DNA of 64,000 nt, taken from the NCBI RefSeq assembly GCF_958298935.1, contig NC_084942.1:1123501-1187500 (forward strand). The letters run 5' to 3'. The translations under genes and the position numbers were made by a program. This document shows, in pieces, positions 21,985 through 34,121 of this stretch (position 1 is its first letter; every line of letters begins with the position of its first letter). This DNA is from Phragmites australis (lineage: Eukaryota; Streptophyta; Magnoliopsida; Poales; Poaceae). The notes under the pieces were generated by a model. The model saw nothing but the letters and a program-made list of their open reading frames with translations. It did no database searches and was not told the origin of the DNA.

Positions 21985-22210
21985 CACTACTACAGAAAGG
22001 CATATCAGTGTCGATTCAAAAACACTAACAGTGTCGATTTTTGAACCAATATTAATTACTCGGCATTGATACGGAACTCGTATCAGTGCCGGTTGTACAC
22101 CCGACACAATTAACATTTTTAGCGAATAAAAAAAAGGGAAAATTGGCGGCGGCGGGAGCAGCATCCAAGCCAGCTCGGATGCCGCTCCCGCTGTCGCTGT
22201 CGATTCCCGT
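21985..22210 (+). mobile_element. CACTA transposon left end, truncated
   Basis: It begins CACTACTACAGAAAGGC and continues with subterminal repeats ATCAGTGTCGATTC and CAGTGTCGATTTTTGAACC. It aligns with the left end of the CACTA element at 56861. No right end is found before the chromovirus, so only the terminus survives. Confidence 0.78.
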
Positions 22211-22264
22211 AATACCATGTTGATGAATCACATAATTAATCACATGATTAATCAGCATGGTATT
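22211..22264. repeat. 20-bp inverted repeat (hairpin) at the CACTA/chromovirus boundary
   Basis: Arms at 22211-22230 (AATACCATGTTGATGAATCA) and 22245-22264 pair at 18 of 20 positions across a 14-bp loop. The chromovirus coding sequence begins immediately afterwards. Confidence 0.8.
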
Positions 22265-22289
22265 ACTGTGGATCTGAAGAATGTTGTTT

Positions 22290-24437
22290 GAATGGTGGAA
22301 TAGCAAAGACCAACTAATGTGACTGAGATTCGGAGTTTTCTTGAGCTTGCTGGTTATTATCGATGTTTTGTGTAGGGGTTCTCTATCATTGCTAAGCCGA
22401 TGACCAAACTTACAGAGAAGGGTGCTCCTTTTGAATGGGACGATGATTGTGAGGCTAGTTTTCAGACTCTGAAGGATAAGTTAGTTAATGCCCCTATTCT
22501 TGTTTTGCCCGAGAGTGCCAAGCGTTTTACAGTGTATACGGATGTTTTTCGTATTAGACTTGGTTGTGTGCTTATGCAGGAGGGCAAGGTAATCACTTAT
22601 GCTTCCAGGCAGTTGAAGAAACATGAATGGAATTATCCCACACATGACCTAGAGTTGGCTGCAGTGGTTTTTGCATTGAGAATATGGAGACATTATCTCT
22701 ATGGTGAGTCCTATGATATCTTTACTGATCATAAGAGTCTCAAGTATATCTTTACTCAAAAGAAGCTGAATTTGAGGCAGTGAAGATGGCTAGAGTTGAT
22801 TAAGGAGTGCGATATGATGATTCAGTATCATCCGGGAAAAGCAAATGTGGTGGCTGATGCTCTTAGCAGGACAGGCATTACTAAGGCTGCTATGCCTTTG
22901 GTTGTAGACTTGGACCGTATGGGTGTATCCTTTTGTTTGACAGGCACTGCTCGTGAGGAGACTTAGATGCTCATTCAATCCTCTTTTCTTGACTGTGTGC
23001 GGGAGGCTCAACAGCACGACCGTTTGCTACAGGAGGTTTGTTAGAGGATTGCAGAGGGCAGGCCTAGAGAGTTCAATATTGATGAGCAAGGTGTTGTCCA
23101 CTTCAGGGGATGTCTCTATGTGCCCCAGAAGTCAGAGGTGAAGATAGACATCTTGAGAGAGGCCCATCAGACTCCATATATAGTTCATCCTGGTGAGACT
23201 AAATGTATAGAGATCTTAAGCAAAGTTTTTGGGTGGAAGAAGATGAGAGTGGATATTGCCAAGTATGTGGCAGCTTGTGGTGTATGTCAGCAGGTAATGG
23301 CCGAGCATAAAAGGCATGCAGGGTTGCTTCAGTCTTTGGAGGTTCCCAAGTGGAAATAGGAGCATATCACTATGAACTTTGTAGTTGGTTTATCTCTATC
23401 GCCTCGTGGGCGGGATGCCATATGGGTTGTTGTGGACGGGCTCACTAGGTCCACGTATTTTATTCTTTTGAAGACGACGAGTTTAGCTCAAGATTTGGTT
23501 GCCTTATATATCAAGGAAGTGGTGAGATTACATGATGTGCCTAAGTCGATTATATCAGATCGAGACACCAAGTTTGCATCAAAGTTTTGGCAGAGTCTTC
23601 AGAGTGCTATGGGAACTAAACTTTTTGTGAGTACCACTTTCCATCCTCAGGCAGATGGGCAATCGAAGCGGACCATTCAGACTTTGGAGGATATGCTACG
23701 TGCTTGTGTCCTTTCTTGGAAGGGCAGTTGGGAGGATCACATTATGTTGGTGGAGTTTTCCTATAATAACAGTTATCATGCTAGCTTTGAGATGGCTCCA
23801 TATGAGGCTTTGTATGGCAGGAAATGTGTTTGTCCCCTACGTTGGGATTCGTCTGGTGAGAGGGTTGTGGTTGGTCCCGAGATTGTTCAGCAGACCGCCG
23901 AGAAAGTGCAGGAGATACAACAGAACATGTTGGCCACTCAGAGCTGACATAAGAGTCATGCAGATGTGAGGAGATGTGAGCTGGAGTTTGCAGTGGGTGA
24001 CCAAGTTCTCCTCAGAGTATCACCCACAAAAGGGTGTTGTTCGGTTTGGCACTACATGGAAGCTTAGCCCAAGGTACATTAGGCCTTTTGTTATCACACC
24101 TCGAGTTGGCAGTTTAGCTTATCATCTACAGTTAATGGATTCTATGAGTGGTGTGCATAATATCTTCTATATATCTATGTTGAGGAAGTATCGGAAGGAT
24201 CTAGAACATAAGATTGATCTCGAGCCTATCACAGTGCAGGATGACTTGTCTGTTGAGTATCACCCAATGTGTATTTTGGACTTGTTAGAGTGAGTCATGA
24301 GGAGGAGGATGATCAAATATGTGAAGGTTTTATGGACTAATCAATCGGAATGTGAAGCAACGTGGGAACTTGAGGAGCAAATGCGTAAGAAGTACCCAGA
24401 GCTCTTCGAAGTTGGTGAGTTTTACTTTATGGTCTAA
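22290..24437 (+). pseudogene. Chromovirus pol remnant (RT end, RNase H, integrase, chromodomain)
   Basis: RT thumb/connection (LAGYYR near 22348), RNase H ([37 protein letters not shown]; 22520-22750), the H2C2 zinc region (ending CGVCQQVMAEHK near 23300) and the integrase core (VVVDGLTRSTYF, ISDRDTKFASKFW) are all readable. In the integrase core the expected catalytic Glu in GQSERT is Lys (GQSKRT, about 23657-23677). Stops at 22780, 22965, 23041, 23358 and 23945 also disable it. A chromodomain-like tail ends with a TAA at 24435-24437. Confidence 0.85.
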
Positions 24438-24495
24438 GTTTTGTTGTCATGGAATGGTAGAATTCGGGGTCGAGTTCTTTTGAAGGAGGGGAGAA

Positions 24496-26269
24496 TGTAA
24501 CGCCCCAAAAATCATATAAATAGGCATTGATCGGGCACTTTAAAGAGGAGGCAAAAAGTTGACTTTTTGATCCGTTACTTGGATGGATGATCGGAGATCA
24601 CAGATGCGTAGGACTCATCGAAACAATTCCGTTTGACTACTCACATGTTATGTTCGGAGTTTGGAACATAAAGCTACGAATTTGGAAGCTTGAGATTCAA
24701 AGAGGGAAAAAGAGACCGATGGATCCTTGTCCCTGATTGTGACCGAATGAACCCCTGGCCCTTAATCGCCCTGTTCCTCTAAACCCTAAGAGTCTTGTTT
24801 TTTTCTTCCCCACAGTAGCCGCCCCTGCCTTCTTCCAATCTTCTTCACGCAAAAGAAAGAACATAGAGGAGAAAAGAAGAAAGAAAGAGAGGAGGAGAGG
24901 ATCGGGAGGAGGAGGAAGAGGGGGCCGGCGCCCCTCTCACCAGGGTAGGAGTTCCTCCCCTATTTTCCCTTGTGCCGAGCTCCTCCCCATCCCCTCCCAT
25001 TTGCATCTTGTGGAGCCATTGGTCTGTGCAGCAGCAAGGAAGAAGGAGGAAGGAAGAAGGGAAAGGAAGGAAGAAGGGGAAAGGAAGGAGAGGACCGCAG
25101 GAAACGCCAGGAGAACACCGCAAGGATCGTCGTCACCTTCGCTATTTCCTTGAGGAAACCCCAGGTGAGGCCCCAATGGATGAATCCCTGTTTTTTATAT
25201 ATGTTTTGGTCGAGTTATAGCCCGGGGAATCGAAGGGATGTGGTGCCGTTGCGCTGTCAATTGTTTCACGAGTTGCAGTTTGTACAGATTAGGAAATTCG
25301 CCTAGGGCAGAGTTTTTCTCTATGTTTGAGGTGTGATAAAATGATGGCCCCTTTTAGAAAGTTGTAGATAACAGTGGGATCTAGTTTCCAGCCAATTTTA
25401 GTGGCAATTCGTTGGACGGTTTGGAATAAATCATCATTCGAAGTCAGCTATTTTTTTCTAATGAAATCTGATCAGTAATAAATGGAACTGTTTTTGGAAG
25501 GGTTAAACGGTAGAATCAGTTCTGCCACCTTTATACAAAGTTGTATTACTTTCCATAAGCTTTCCATATTGGTAAAGTACGCGTTCATTGTGTAAGTAGA
25601 ACTCCATATATCGCTGTTCAAATTAGACTGTTAGTTTTGTCTGTCAGAAAGTTCAGTCGTTTAGATATAAATTAGGGCATCTTAATGACCTCAAACCTAA
25701 CAAGTTAAAACTAAAAGTTGTAGATTATGAACATTTCTGGCTTCTAATGAATTTTGGTGTTTTTTGATGTGTAGTTTAGCAGCTACAAAAAAGAGAATCA
25801 TGCTGTCAGTTTCTGTCAGACAATTTATGTTCACTGTTTTCAACAGATAATTAGGCAGCCTTCGAGGCCAGATAAAATTATGGCTTCTCCACAAAAGTTG
25901 TAGATATTTTTCTGTAGTTTCCAAAAATATACTTTTTTTGCTGTCATATCTATTGTAGAAAAAAAAGATAAAAAAAGTCAAGCAGCACTACTGCATTTGA
26001 ACGAATGCAATCTTTGTTATTTTTATTTAAGTGACGGATTCGGGGTGTAGGAACGTTTTTTTTTTCTGTATGTATATGTTGTTTGGAGTGTCTTTGCTGA
26101 GGTGTGGTTGTGGAATAGGTGGTGTTGCTCCGGATTGTACTTGAGGCTTGTGGCTTGCTCGTGAAGGCAAGTAAACGTTAGTGGTGATTTGCTACTTGCT
26201 TTAACTTGTTGTTTATTCTACCTTCACTTTAATTAAATGTTCAGAACCATAACCACCATGATATATTAT
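24496..26269 (+). repeat. Chromovirus 3' LTR, first part
   Basis: It begins TGTAACGCCCC directly after the PPT. It includes a purine-rich stretch at 24850-24930 and a GAAGG-rich stretch at 25035-25095. It is interrupted by the solo LTR at 26270 and resumes at 28298-29184. Confidence 0.75.
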
Positions 26270-28297
26270 TGGACTGAGGTTGGTGACTAGATGAGGGTGG
26301 ATAGGCGCCTTACCAAATTCTTTCGAATCGGATGGCCTTCTCCTTCGTTTCACCCATTGCACCTCAAAAACTCAAACGGAAGCAAAATCTAGAGAGAAAC
26401 GAGTTGCAATCAAGAACGTAAAATAAATCATGGCTCTCATGGTTGTATGTAAACTCTAGGTTATAATAGAACTCAATCCATAATTCATCGCTACAAAAAT
26501 ATTGCAACTTGATGAGAGAAACATTTCGATCCAAAGAAGATCAACAGAAGAAGAAGTTTTCCATGTTGATGATTTAGAGGCAAGGGAATTTAAGATCCAC
26601 TTATATATATTTGAATGTGAATTTTATACCTCTAGCAACAAGAAGAACAACTTCACATGGAGGAAAATTTTCAGCCAAAAAACCAAAACGAAAATCTTAT
26701 CCAAAAAGAAAAAACTCGCAACGAAGCCAATAGAAGGAGATTAGAACGAGATGAACACAAGCATCGAAAGTAACAGTCTCTTCATTTCTTGCGAAGGACA
26801 ACCCTCTTTTTGGCAGATTACAAGATAGTTTCTTCATAAAAAGCTCTCACCTAGAACATAGGTTAAACTACCCTCTCTCTCTCCTCTAAAAACCTAGCAC
26901 TAAATCTCAAATGGCTGGCTCAAGCCACCCACACTACCCTACTCCTCTATTTATAGGCCTAGGGAGGTAGCTTAACCCTTAAATTTCTTTATTCCCAAAA
27001 TACCCCTCACTTCCAATGACCTCCTACCTACCATCGGGATATTTTGGTCTCCATCCATCAAACGACCGTAGTGTCTTCACAACTTAGCTTCGTCTCGACG
27101 TTAGCTTCACGATGATACCACGTGCACTCCATCCTTGACGTTAGCTTAGTTTTGAGACCAAACTACAGAATTGTCTCACACGCTTCTCAAAATGTGACTC
27201 ACTGCTGCTTGCTTTCACTTCAGCAAGCATCCCAATGTTGACACGTGTACTCCATCTTGCGATCTTGACCATCGGTAAGTCTCTTCCGCTCATGATCCAT
27301 CGGGCCGCCTTATCACTTGCACCGGTATCCCCTTCTCTTGACTTTATCAACATGTCATCTTCATCCATCTTCTCATGCTTTCCTCGACCTCTATGTGCAC
27401 AACTAGGATCACCCTTGACTCCGCTCGGCCTCCTCAATCGTCCGGCACCAAGCACCCCGCTTGGCCCTAATCATCCCGCTGTCGGCTGTCAAGTTACATT
27501 ATTCACCTGCACAACATCAAATAAGAAAACATATATCCTAACTCCATCTCTAGTTAGATCCAAATCAAAATCCTCAGTTCAAAGAACATCTCAGAAAAAT
27601 CATGAACGCCGAATAATCCGACACACACTCCTCCTGAGCGTCAGACCATCCGACGTGTGCAACTCAACAGACCAGCCTATCCTGAATCCTCTTTGCAAGA
27701 AATAGTCCGGCGTGCCTTCATGCCTATCGCCGGACCATCCGGCATGTTCACCTTTGCCGGAATCCATTTTGCACCCTCTCTGGAAAAATTCCTCTAGCGA
27801 AGCATTCGGCGTGTACATCTTCAATCATCGGACCATCCGGTGAATGCAATTCCACCGAATCACCCTTTTGTAGCTTCTCTGCATCAAAGGTATCCGATAT
27901 ACTTGCTACTCATCGTTAGACCATCCGGCACGTAGAACTGCTCCAAACACGCTCTGCAACCTCCCCGGAAAATTGCTCCGGTGTGTATAACGTCCCATCG
28001 CCGGACTATTCGGCGTGCACTTCAATTTTTTGCTTCTATTCTAAAACACTCCTACGTGAACTGTATAAGAACGTCGGACCATCCGATGAGTTCATTTTCT
28101 TTAGAGCTGGATCATCCGACATGTACTATTTTCCTGGACTTAGTCACAAAAACACCAACTTTATTTTCTCTATAACTTTGGTTAGTGATGATCATAATTG
28201 CAGTACATATACAATCCAAAAATCATCAAACTAAATCAACACACTTGTCAATTACTCATCACATATAAACCAAGACATATTTCCACTTGGTTTCTCA
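26270..28297 (-). repeat. Solo LTR of the SIRE-like copia family (array-bearing subtype)
   Basis: Read on the minus strand it starts TGAGAAACCAAG (28297) and ends CAGTCCA (26270). It aligns with the other copies except for a CCGG-rich array at about 27600-28140. It lies inside the chromovirus LTR, so it is younger than that insertion. A clean 5-bp target duplication is not visible (ATTAT left, TATAT right). Confidence 0.8.
27600..28140 (-). repeat. CCGG-rich repeat array inside the solo LTR
   Basis: About ten degenerate copies of a motif like CCGGACCATCCGGYG are arranged roughly as pairs every 90-100 bp. The array is missing in the copies at 13023 and 19857. Confidence 0.75.
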
Positions 28298-29184
28298 TAT
28301 ATGCTCTTAACTTGAGGAATTTGACGAAGTAAAGCTTTTATTCATGTCTTATGTGGTTATCTTGCTTTATGCCTTTAATATCATGAAGGATTATTATTGT
28401 CGTATATGTGGATGATGAAGGCAATGAGGTAATGTGGTATTTACAGTTTCATATGCATTCATTTGCATTGCACCTCATATGAAGTAATATATCGTCTTTT
28501 GCTGGCCACAACTTGTACTGGTACACGTCGTACGTTGCCCGAGGAGGGGTACAATGCAGCTTCACACTTCGTTGGGTGTAAAGGCAGTGGACATGCATTT
28601 GCACTATGCAATTTTAAACTGAAGTTTTTCTTACTATTGAAGTTATGAGTTTTCTCCTGTGAATATTTGGAAGTGGATAATCTTGCTATCTACATATTGT
28701 TACTACTCTCATAATTAAAATGATGCTTAATAAACTTGTAGTTTAAACAACTTAATAAAGCCGTTTGCTTGTTAAAATTTATCTCACCTTGGTTACAATC
28801 TATCCAGGTGCTTGATGTTTTGCTTGGCTTAGAGGGATGTGAGTAGCAACACTTCTTGCACGTCGTGATTCACCTAATTATCAAGTAGTGGTGCTGTAAT
28901 AATAATAGTATATTAGATGGAGTTGCACTTGTATCTTAGCATGCTAAACTTAAGTTTTGGTTTGTCATGTTATAAGTTAAAGTTTGAAGTTTTAATATGT
29001 TGGTTAATTTCTAGGATGCTTCTATGATAGTGTACTATTTTACTTTATGCATCTTTTATGATATCTGTTTTTTCTTCCATTTTATCATGTTTAGAGAAGG
29101 TGCTGCCGAAATTTAATAGTTTTTGCAAGTTTGTGAAGTAGTTGTGGTAATATCTTAGGCTTTTACGGGGTCTGAGGTGTTATA
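28298..29184 (+). repeat. Chromovirus 3' LTR, second part
   Basis: This is the continuation after the nested solo LTR. It includes GCATTCATTTGCATTGCACC (28456-28475) and ends TTACGGGGTCTGAGGTG followed by TTATA, close to the usual GGTGTTACA terminus. Confidence 0.7.
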
Positions 29185-30119
29185 TGATATAGTTTGTCAG
29201 GATTGATTGTAATTTATGAGGATTTGATAATTAATAATTAAATAATTACTAGAAATTCATTATATCATGATGGTGTACCATCGTACACGTATCCATCACC
29301 TTGTACAACATGTTTAATGACCGCCATGAGATAAAAAGGCATGTGCGGATATTTAGGCAATTCATCGTGTTCTACATGAAAATATAATTTTGGAAGGCTA
29401 CGCTCGAGACACCGAGTAGGGTACACCTCCTCAACCCAACTATATAAGGAGAGAATGGGGTACATCAAAATAAACAACCTATTGAGACCCACAATAGATT
29501 GAAGCCATAACCAAAATAATCCGATAAGAGCTTCAAGATTTAAAATATGAGAGAACTCACCGAGATTCATATGAGTAGATCTAGACACACCCTATTATAA
29601 TTGTACTCTATTGAGATTAATCAAGACAGCATAAGACACAGAGTTGTTATCCTAAAAGAGGTCTGAACCTGTATAAAATCTCGTGTCCTTCTCATCGATA
29701 CGCATAATTGATGACCAAATTTTTTCACTTTAAATAAGTATTTGCATAATTGACTTCACTAATCACCGACAATAATCTATCTAATACGATTCGATCTTAT
29801 CTCTAAGATTGTCTTGCGATCCAAGTCATGTATTGTATATAAACATGCTCACGAGACTCAATACAACATCAATAATAATTCACACTATATTTATCTTTCT
29901 ACACAACTGAATCTGATTTTTTTTCTTTTCTTCTGTTGTTTCACCATGGAAGATTTTGGGAGAATCACTTGCTCGAGCAAAAGTGAAGGCAGCATGTATA
30001 ATGGTTTGATTTGAAAACCACAACACATTATGGGTCAGCGCTTCATGAATGGAAAACCTCTGAAGAATCCAAGTCTCAAATCTTGGGACATAAAAGCTGC
30101 GTGTTGATAATGTTATATA

Positions 30120-30382
30120 CTCTGTACCCCCTTCAATCGTAAAAAGGTGTCATTTTAGGTTACGTGTCAAACACGTTTAAATTTTGATCATCGATATTTT
30201 TTTAGTACTTTGATTGAACTTTTGAAAATGATATGTATATGTTTGTTTTGAAAAATAGTCTCATAATATTATAACTTTGCTATATTTTAAATATATTTTA
30301 TACTAGTAATTAGTGATCAAAGTAGTGTTTTAGTAATTTTGTTTCTATCTAAAATGATATATTTTTTTGTATCTGAAGGGAG
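30120..30382. mobile_element. Stowaway-like MITE
   Basis: Ends CTCTGTACCCCCTTCAATCG and (reversed) CTCCCTTCAGATAC are imperfect inverted repeats of the CTCCCTCCGT type. A TA dinucleotide flanks both sides (30118-30119 and 30383-30384). It is 263 bp, AT-rich and non-coding. Confidence 0.7.
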
Positions 30383-31287
30383 TATATCATCGATTCATTG
30401 CCGCTGTTGACTTAAAAGCTGTGTTTTGATAATGGAGTAGTTTGCATGTTTGATCAAATCGTTGAATAATCCCATGCGAGTTGTGCGTCATCGATGGACA
30501 ATGGAAAACCTACGCAACATGCACTACCATGGAGATAGACAAATTAGAATCAAACCAACGCAGCTCAAAGCTAAGAATATAATTACAACGTAACTCTATT
30601 TGTGAGATGGTTAGAACATGCTACGGTGTCATGCATACATGCAACTTGGATAATGTCAACTTACCAAACAAATGCCATCATGCCTAGTGAAACTTTTCGC
30701 TCACGCATGTGCTGATGCTCTATATAATTAAGCTTTTCTTGCACGCAAGTGTGTGGACAACTTTGCACACACTTTGCATTGCAAGGGATTAATTTCTGCT
30801 TGCCATGACACGCATGCAAGTCTTGAGTTAGGCAGTGGATGTCACATCATGCATGATTCATACACACCTTAGATAAAAACCGTCTGTGGTAAACTAATCA
30901 CATACATCTTTTATAGCCACCTGTCTAAAAGAATCTCCGAGAATAAAAACTGTACAGAATAACATATTATCACATACAGATTTTGAAAAATGCTTATGTA
31001 ATATCTGAGCTTCTCAAAGACAGTTTTAGAAACAAACTGCTTGTGATGTCTGAGCTTATCACAGACGATTTTAAAAAAAACTGACTATAACGTAACACAG
31101 TAGGCTTTGCTAAAAAACTCATGTGGGATGTGTATGTTAACTCATATTGTTTTATAACAAAAACCGATTGCGATGTTTCCGGCTCAAACAAGGCCCATTT
31201 GTTTTTGGACCAAACTCACTATATCCTAACCCTAGTTATAAATATTCACTTCCCCTTCCCCTCCCTCTTGAAAGCCAACTACTAAGG

Positions 31288-31502
31288 CTATCTCCAACAG
31301 TTATCTTAAATTTTCATCCTCAAAAATACTATTACAGCATCCCTTGTAACTATTACAGCATCTCCTATTTTTTCATCTCCAGCAGCTATCCTATTTTCTA
31401 CCTTTTACTCTTTTTTTCTCTCTCCTATCTTGCTGTCAGCCTCTGTCAAAAATACTATTACAGCATCGAATCTGCAAATTTGCTTTCTCTGCTGGAGATA
31501 AG
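31288..31502. mobile_element. Small inverted-repeat (MITE-like) element
   Basis: The left end CTATCTCCAACAG pairs with GCTGGAGATAAG at the right. The motif AAAAATACTATTACAGCATC occurs twice inside (31322 and 31447). It lies about 180 bp upstream of the FHIT-like start. Confidence 0.5.
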
Positions 31503-31677
31503 CGCTATAAAGAGTTGTGCACCATCATGCAAAAACTACCGCTAATACTCTCGAATGGGCCTCCAAAATGCGGGCCCAGTCCTCTTGAAAGCCCACAGTT
31601 GACTGTGTTTTGTTCCTGTCCTTCGCCGCCGGCCGCAGCCGCGCGCCAGCACGTCCTCTTCGTCGTCTCCGCCGGAG

Positions 31678-33023
31678 ATGGAGGCGTCCTACAAGTTCGG
31701 GCCCTACAAGATCGACGCCAGGGAGGTCTTCCACGCCACTCCCCTCTCCTACGCCATGGTCAACCTCCACCCGCTCCTCCCTGGTAATATTCCTCGTTCC
31801 CTTTTCACTTCACCTTTGGTGATGCTTACTTGATTGCTGTAGCGGCCACTGCCGAGCTCATTACACCATAGCAGTATTAGTTTGGGAGTTGCTGGAACAT
31901 TAGTCATCGCGAAACGTATTGTAGCTTGCCCTAAGTAATGTTGTGGATGACAGCTAGAATAATCTAACTGCGAGTTGCGAGTGCTAAAAAAACATATATG
32001 TTGAGGATGATTGCTTCCTATCCAACAAATTCAGGCAGGCACCAGTGTACCACCGTACCATTAGGGCTTGTTTCGATAGGTATGTATTACGTGCAATGCC
32101 TTCAGTCTGGCAGGAAATTGAACTAATTTTCCTACCAATCTGAAGGTATTGGGTCTAATCCCTGCCTAGTGCCTACCAAACAAGCCCCGGTGATTCTGTT
32201 CAATATTTCCCCCAGATATATAAAACCTGAGACTAGTACTAATACTCTCATCCCTAGCAGCTGATGTTTACCCCTATGATCTAGGATCATAACAATTTGA
32301 CTCAAAGTTTGATACATCATATATTCAGAAAACTGTTTTATGTTATATACATAATTTCTTTCCTCGACAATACATACATGTTCTTGTGTTGCCCCAAGCG
32401 TGAAGTGAAAAGATTTGCTGATCTAAGTTCTGATGAGACTAGTGGCTTATGGGTTACTGCAAAGGAAGTTGGTGTATGGCTTGAGCAGTACCATGAAGCA
32501 TCTTCACTTACATTTACTATTCAGGTGAGGTCTATGCTTCAATATTAATGTTGTGGGGAGCTTATTCTTTCAGTATTCAATACCAAATTTATACAAAAGA
32601 GGTGTCCTATTTGGATTCTGATCCTGGGTCTAGAAAATCTGCTATGCATGCCATGCTAACTCCTTTTTGCTCTTTTACTCTACTCACACCTTTGATTAGC
32701 TTGTTATGAACTTCTCTTTCATGTTATATTCTATGAATGAAGAACATGAAGTTACTTATCGACAAGGATATTACTTATCAGGATGGTCGTCAAGCTGGTC
32801 AAACAGTTCCACATGTCCGCATTCACGTCATCCTCAAGCTAATCAATCTGGTTATATTATTTCTGAAATTTTATCAAATTAAGCTCACCCTTTTCCTTGC
32901 TTATAGATTGATGTGAAAGAGAAAGAATTAAAGGAGAAGCTTGATCTGGACATTGAGAGGAAAAATAGAACCATGGAAGAAATGGCTCATGAGTCCAATG
33001 AGTGCCGTGCTCTTTTCTCCTAG
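31678..33023 (+). pseudogene. FHIT-type HIT hydrolase (diadenosine triphosphatase) pseudogene
   Basis: Exon 1 (31678-31783) encodes MEASYKFGPYKIDAREVFH and continues to HPLLPG, as in plant FHIT. Exon 2 (about 32379-32524) encodes CPKREVKRFADLSSDETSG through SLTFTIQ. Exon 3 (from 32782) encodes DGRQAGQTVPHVRIHV, and the last exon (32907-33023) encodes VKEKELKEKLDLDIERK to a TAG. Faults: no splice acceptor AG where exon 2 should start; an extra T in the HVLVCP codons (near 32388-32390); the HIT triad reads HVRIH, so the nucleophile His is Arg (CGC, 32818-32820); and the PRK.GDFE.NDEIYDA part and its donor are missing. Known FHITs cleave Ap3A in the cytosol; this copy should not. Confidence 0.83.
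32064..32188. mobile_element. Short Tourist-like MITE in the first FHIT intron
   Basis: GGGCTTGTTTCGATAGGTA at the left pairs with TGCCTACCAAACAAGCCCC at the right. It is about 125 bp long. A clean TTA target duplication is not seen on both sides. Confidence 0.55.
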
Positions 33024-34121
33024 AAGTAAATCTAGTATAATAGTATATAGTTTCTAAATTTAGCTGGCTGTTTTCCAGAAATAAGCCTCATTACTTCTTG
33101 TCCTCCATTGTGGCAATTCAGTTGTCGTTGCACTGATATGGTGGTGTCCAATGATCTAAACTGGTATGGTGGTTTGTTACGTACTATGGAGAAATAGTTA
33201 TCTGTTGTAAGGAATACATTCTTACTGACAAATCCTATAGATTAGAAACCAGTTTTTGTGTCCTGCGGGGCATCAGTTGTTTGTTGGAAGAAGTATGCCT
33301 GTACTGACAAATCTTTTCTTTATGGAACTGTAAGTGAGGGGGTACCGTTTTCCGTTATTAAATCTAGGCAGCCATTAGTGATGGGCTGCAGGCTATGATT
33401 CACCAATCTCCAATAGTCTATAAAAATACCCTGGTTATCGGTTACTTTGCCTAAATCATTTCTGATCTGTAAGGTTCTGAAGCCCAAACCCTACCAGTTT
33501 ATTCTTGTAACCGGTTAGATCATAACCCCCCTTTTGCTGATTTGCATCTTGGATTTGATTAACTTCAGTCACTTTCATCTTTTTCATTGTGCTCTGCTTG
33601 GTATCAGGATAACATTGCTTCGTTGGATGCCCCTAGCTGGAGGCCATTGTCCATTGGCAGCCCTGGACTGAATAACTCTGAATTTATTTATGTTTGTGGC
33701 CTGAATTGCAGCTCCCTTTGTGTCCTGAATTTATTTATGTTTGTGTCCTGAATTTATTTATGTTTCAGCCGTCTTCTGAAGACATTGCCGCTGTACTAGG
33801 TAACCTACATGTGCTTGCCCTGGAGTTCTTGGCATGATGTATTGCAGAAGTAGTTGTTTGGCTAGAATTTTAGTGCTTCAGGTATCCACTAGGCACTTAG
33901 AATTTTAGTGCTTCAGGTATCCACTAGGCACTAGCAAATGCATGTCATTTTCTCCTGGACTTTTCTTCCGAAATTTGCATCCTGAGGTCACATTTTGCGT
34001 ACCTATTATCAAATCAGAATTTAGCCATCTTTCTTTCGATGGAACATTGTGATCACACAAAATGGGTTAGGACTTAGCCGTCGTTGCATCTCTGCTACTG
34101 CTGCTGCTACTACTAGTACCG
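33024..34121. other. Intergenic between convergent FHIT pseudogene and LOR gene
   Basis: No gene is seen. A unit of about 33 bp beginning AATTTTAGTGCTTCAGG is tandemly repeated at 33868-33933, and a CCTGAATTTATTTATGTTTG unit is repeated at 33724-33765. Confidence 0.5.

Larger units (their letters stand above)
22265..29184 (+). mobile_element. 5'-truncated Ty3/gypsy chromovirus (Tekay-like)
   Basis: It contains the RT C-terminal part, RNase H, H2C2 integrase and a chromodomain-like tail, then a PPT (about 24482-24495) and a 3' LTR. The LTR starts TGTAACGCCCCAAAAA at 24496 and ends GAGGTGTTATA at 29184. It is split by a solo LTR at 26270-28297; without the insert it is about 2.66 kb. The order RT-RNase H-integrase-chromodomain, and the ending EEQMRKKYPELF, point to the Tekay/Del clade. 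The 5' LTR, gag, protease and half the RT are missing. Confidence 0.85.
29185..31677. other. Intergenic with MITEs
   Basis: It holds a Stowaway (30120-30382) and a small inverted-repeat element (31288-31502). The segment 29400-29900, which includes a TATAAGGAGAG and an ATAAAATCTCGTGTCC motif, looks like LTR sequence of an unassigned retroelement. The segment 30880-31150 has repeated AAACTG/CAGACGATTTT-like motifs. No gene is recognised. Confidence 0.45.

Noticed and set aside
24845..25305. Overlapping Ser/Pro- and Arg/Lys-rich ORFs in the chromovirus LTR
   Set aside because: They arise from purine/pyrimidine-rich LTR sequence and have no domain.
27600..28140. CCGG-rich array as a CRISPR-like or satellite array
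   Set aside because: The units are degenerate and unevenly spaced, lie within an LTR copy, and recur in register in another LTR copy.
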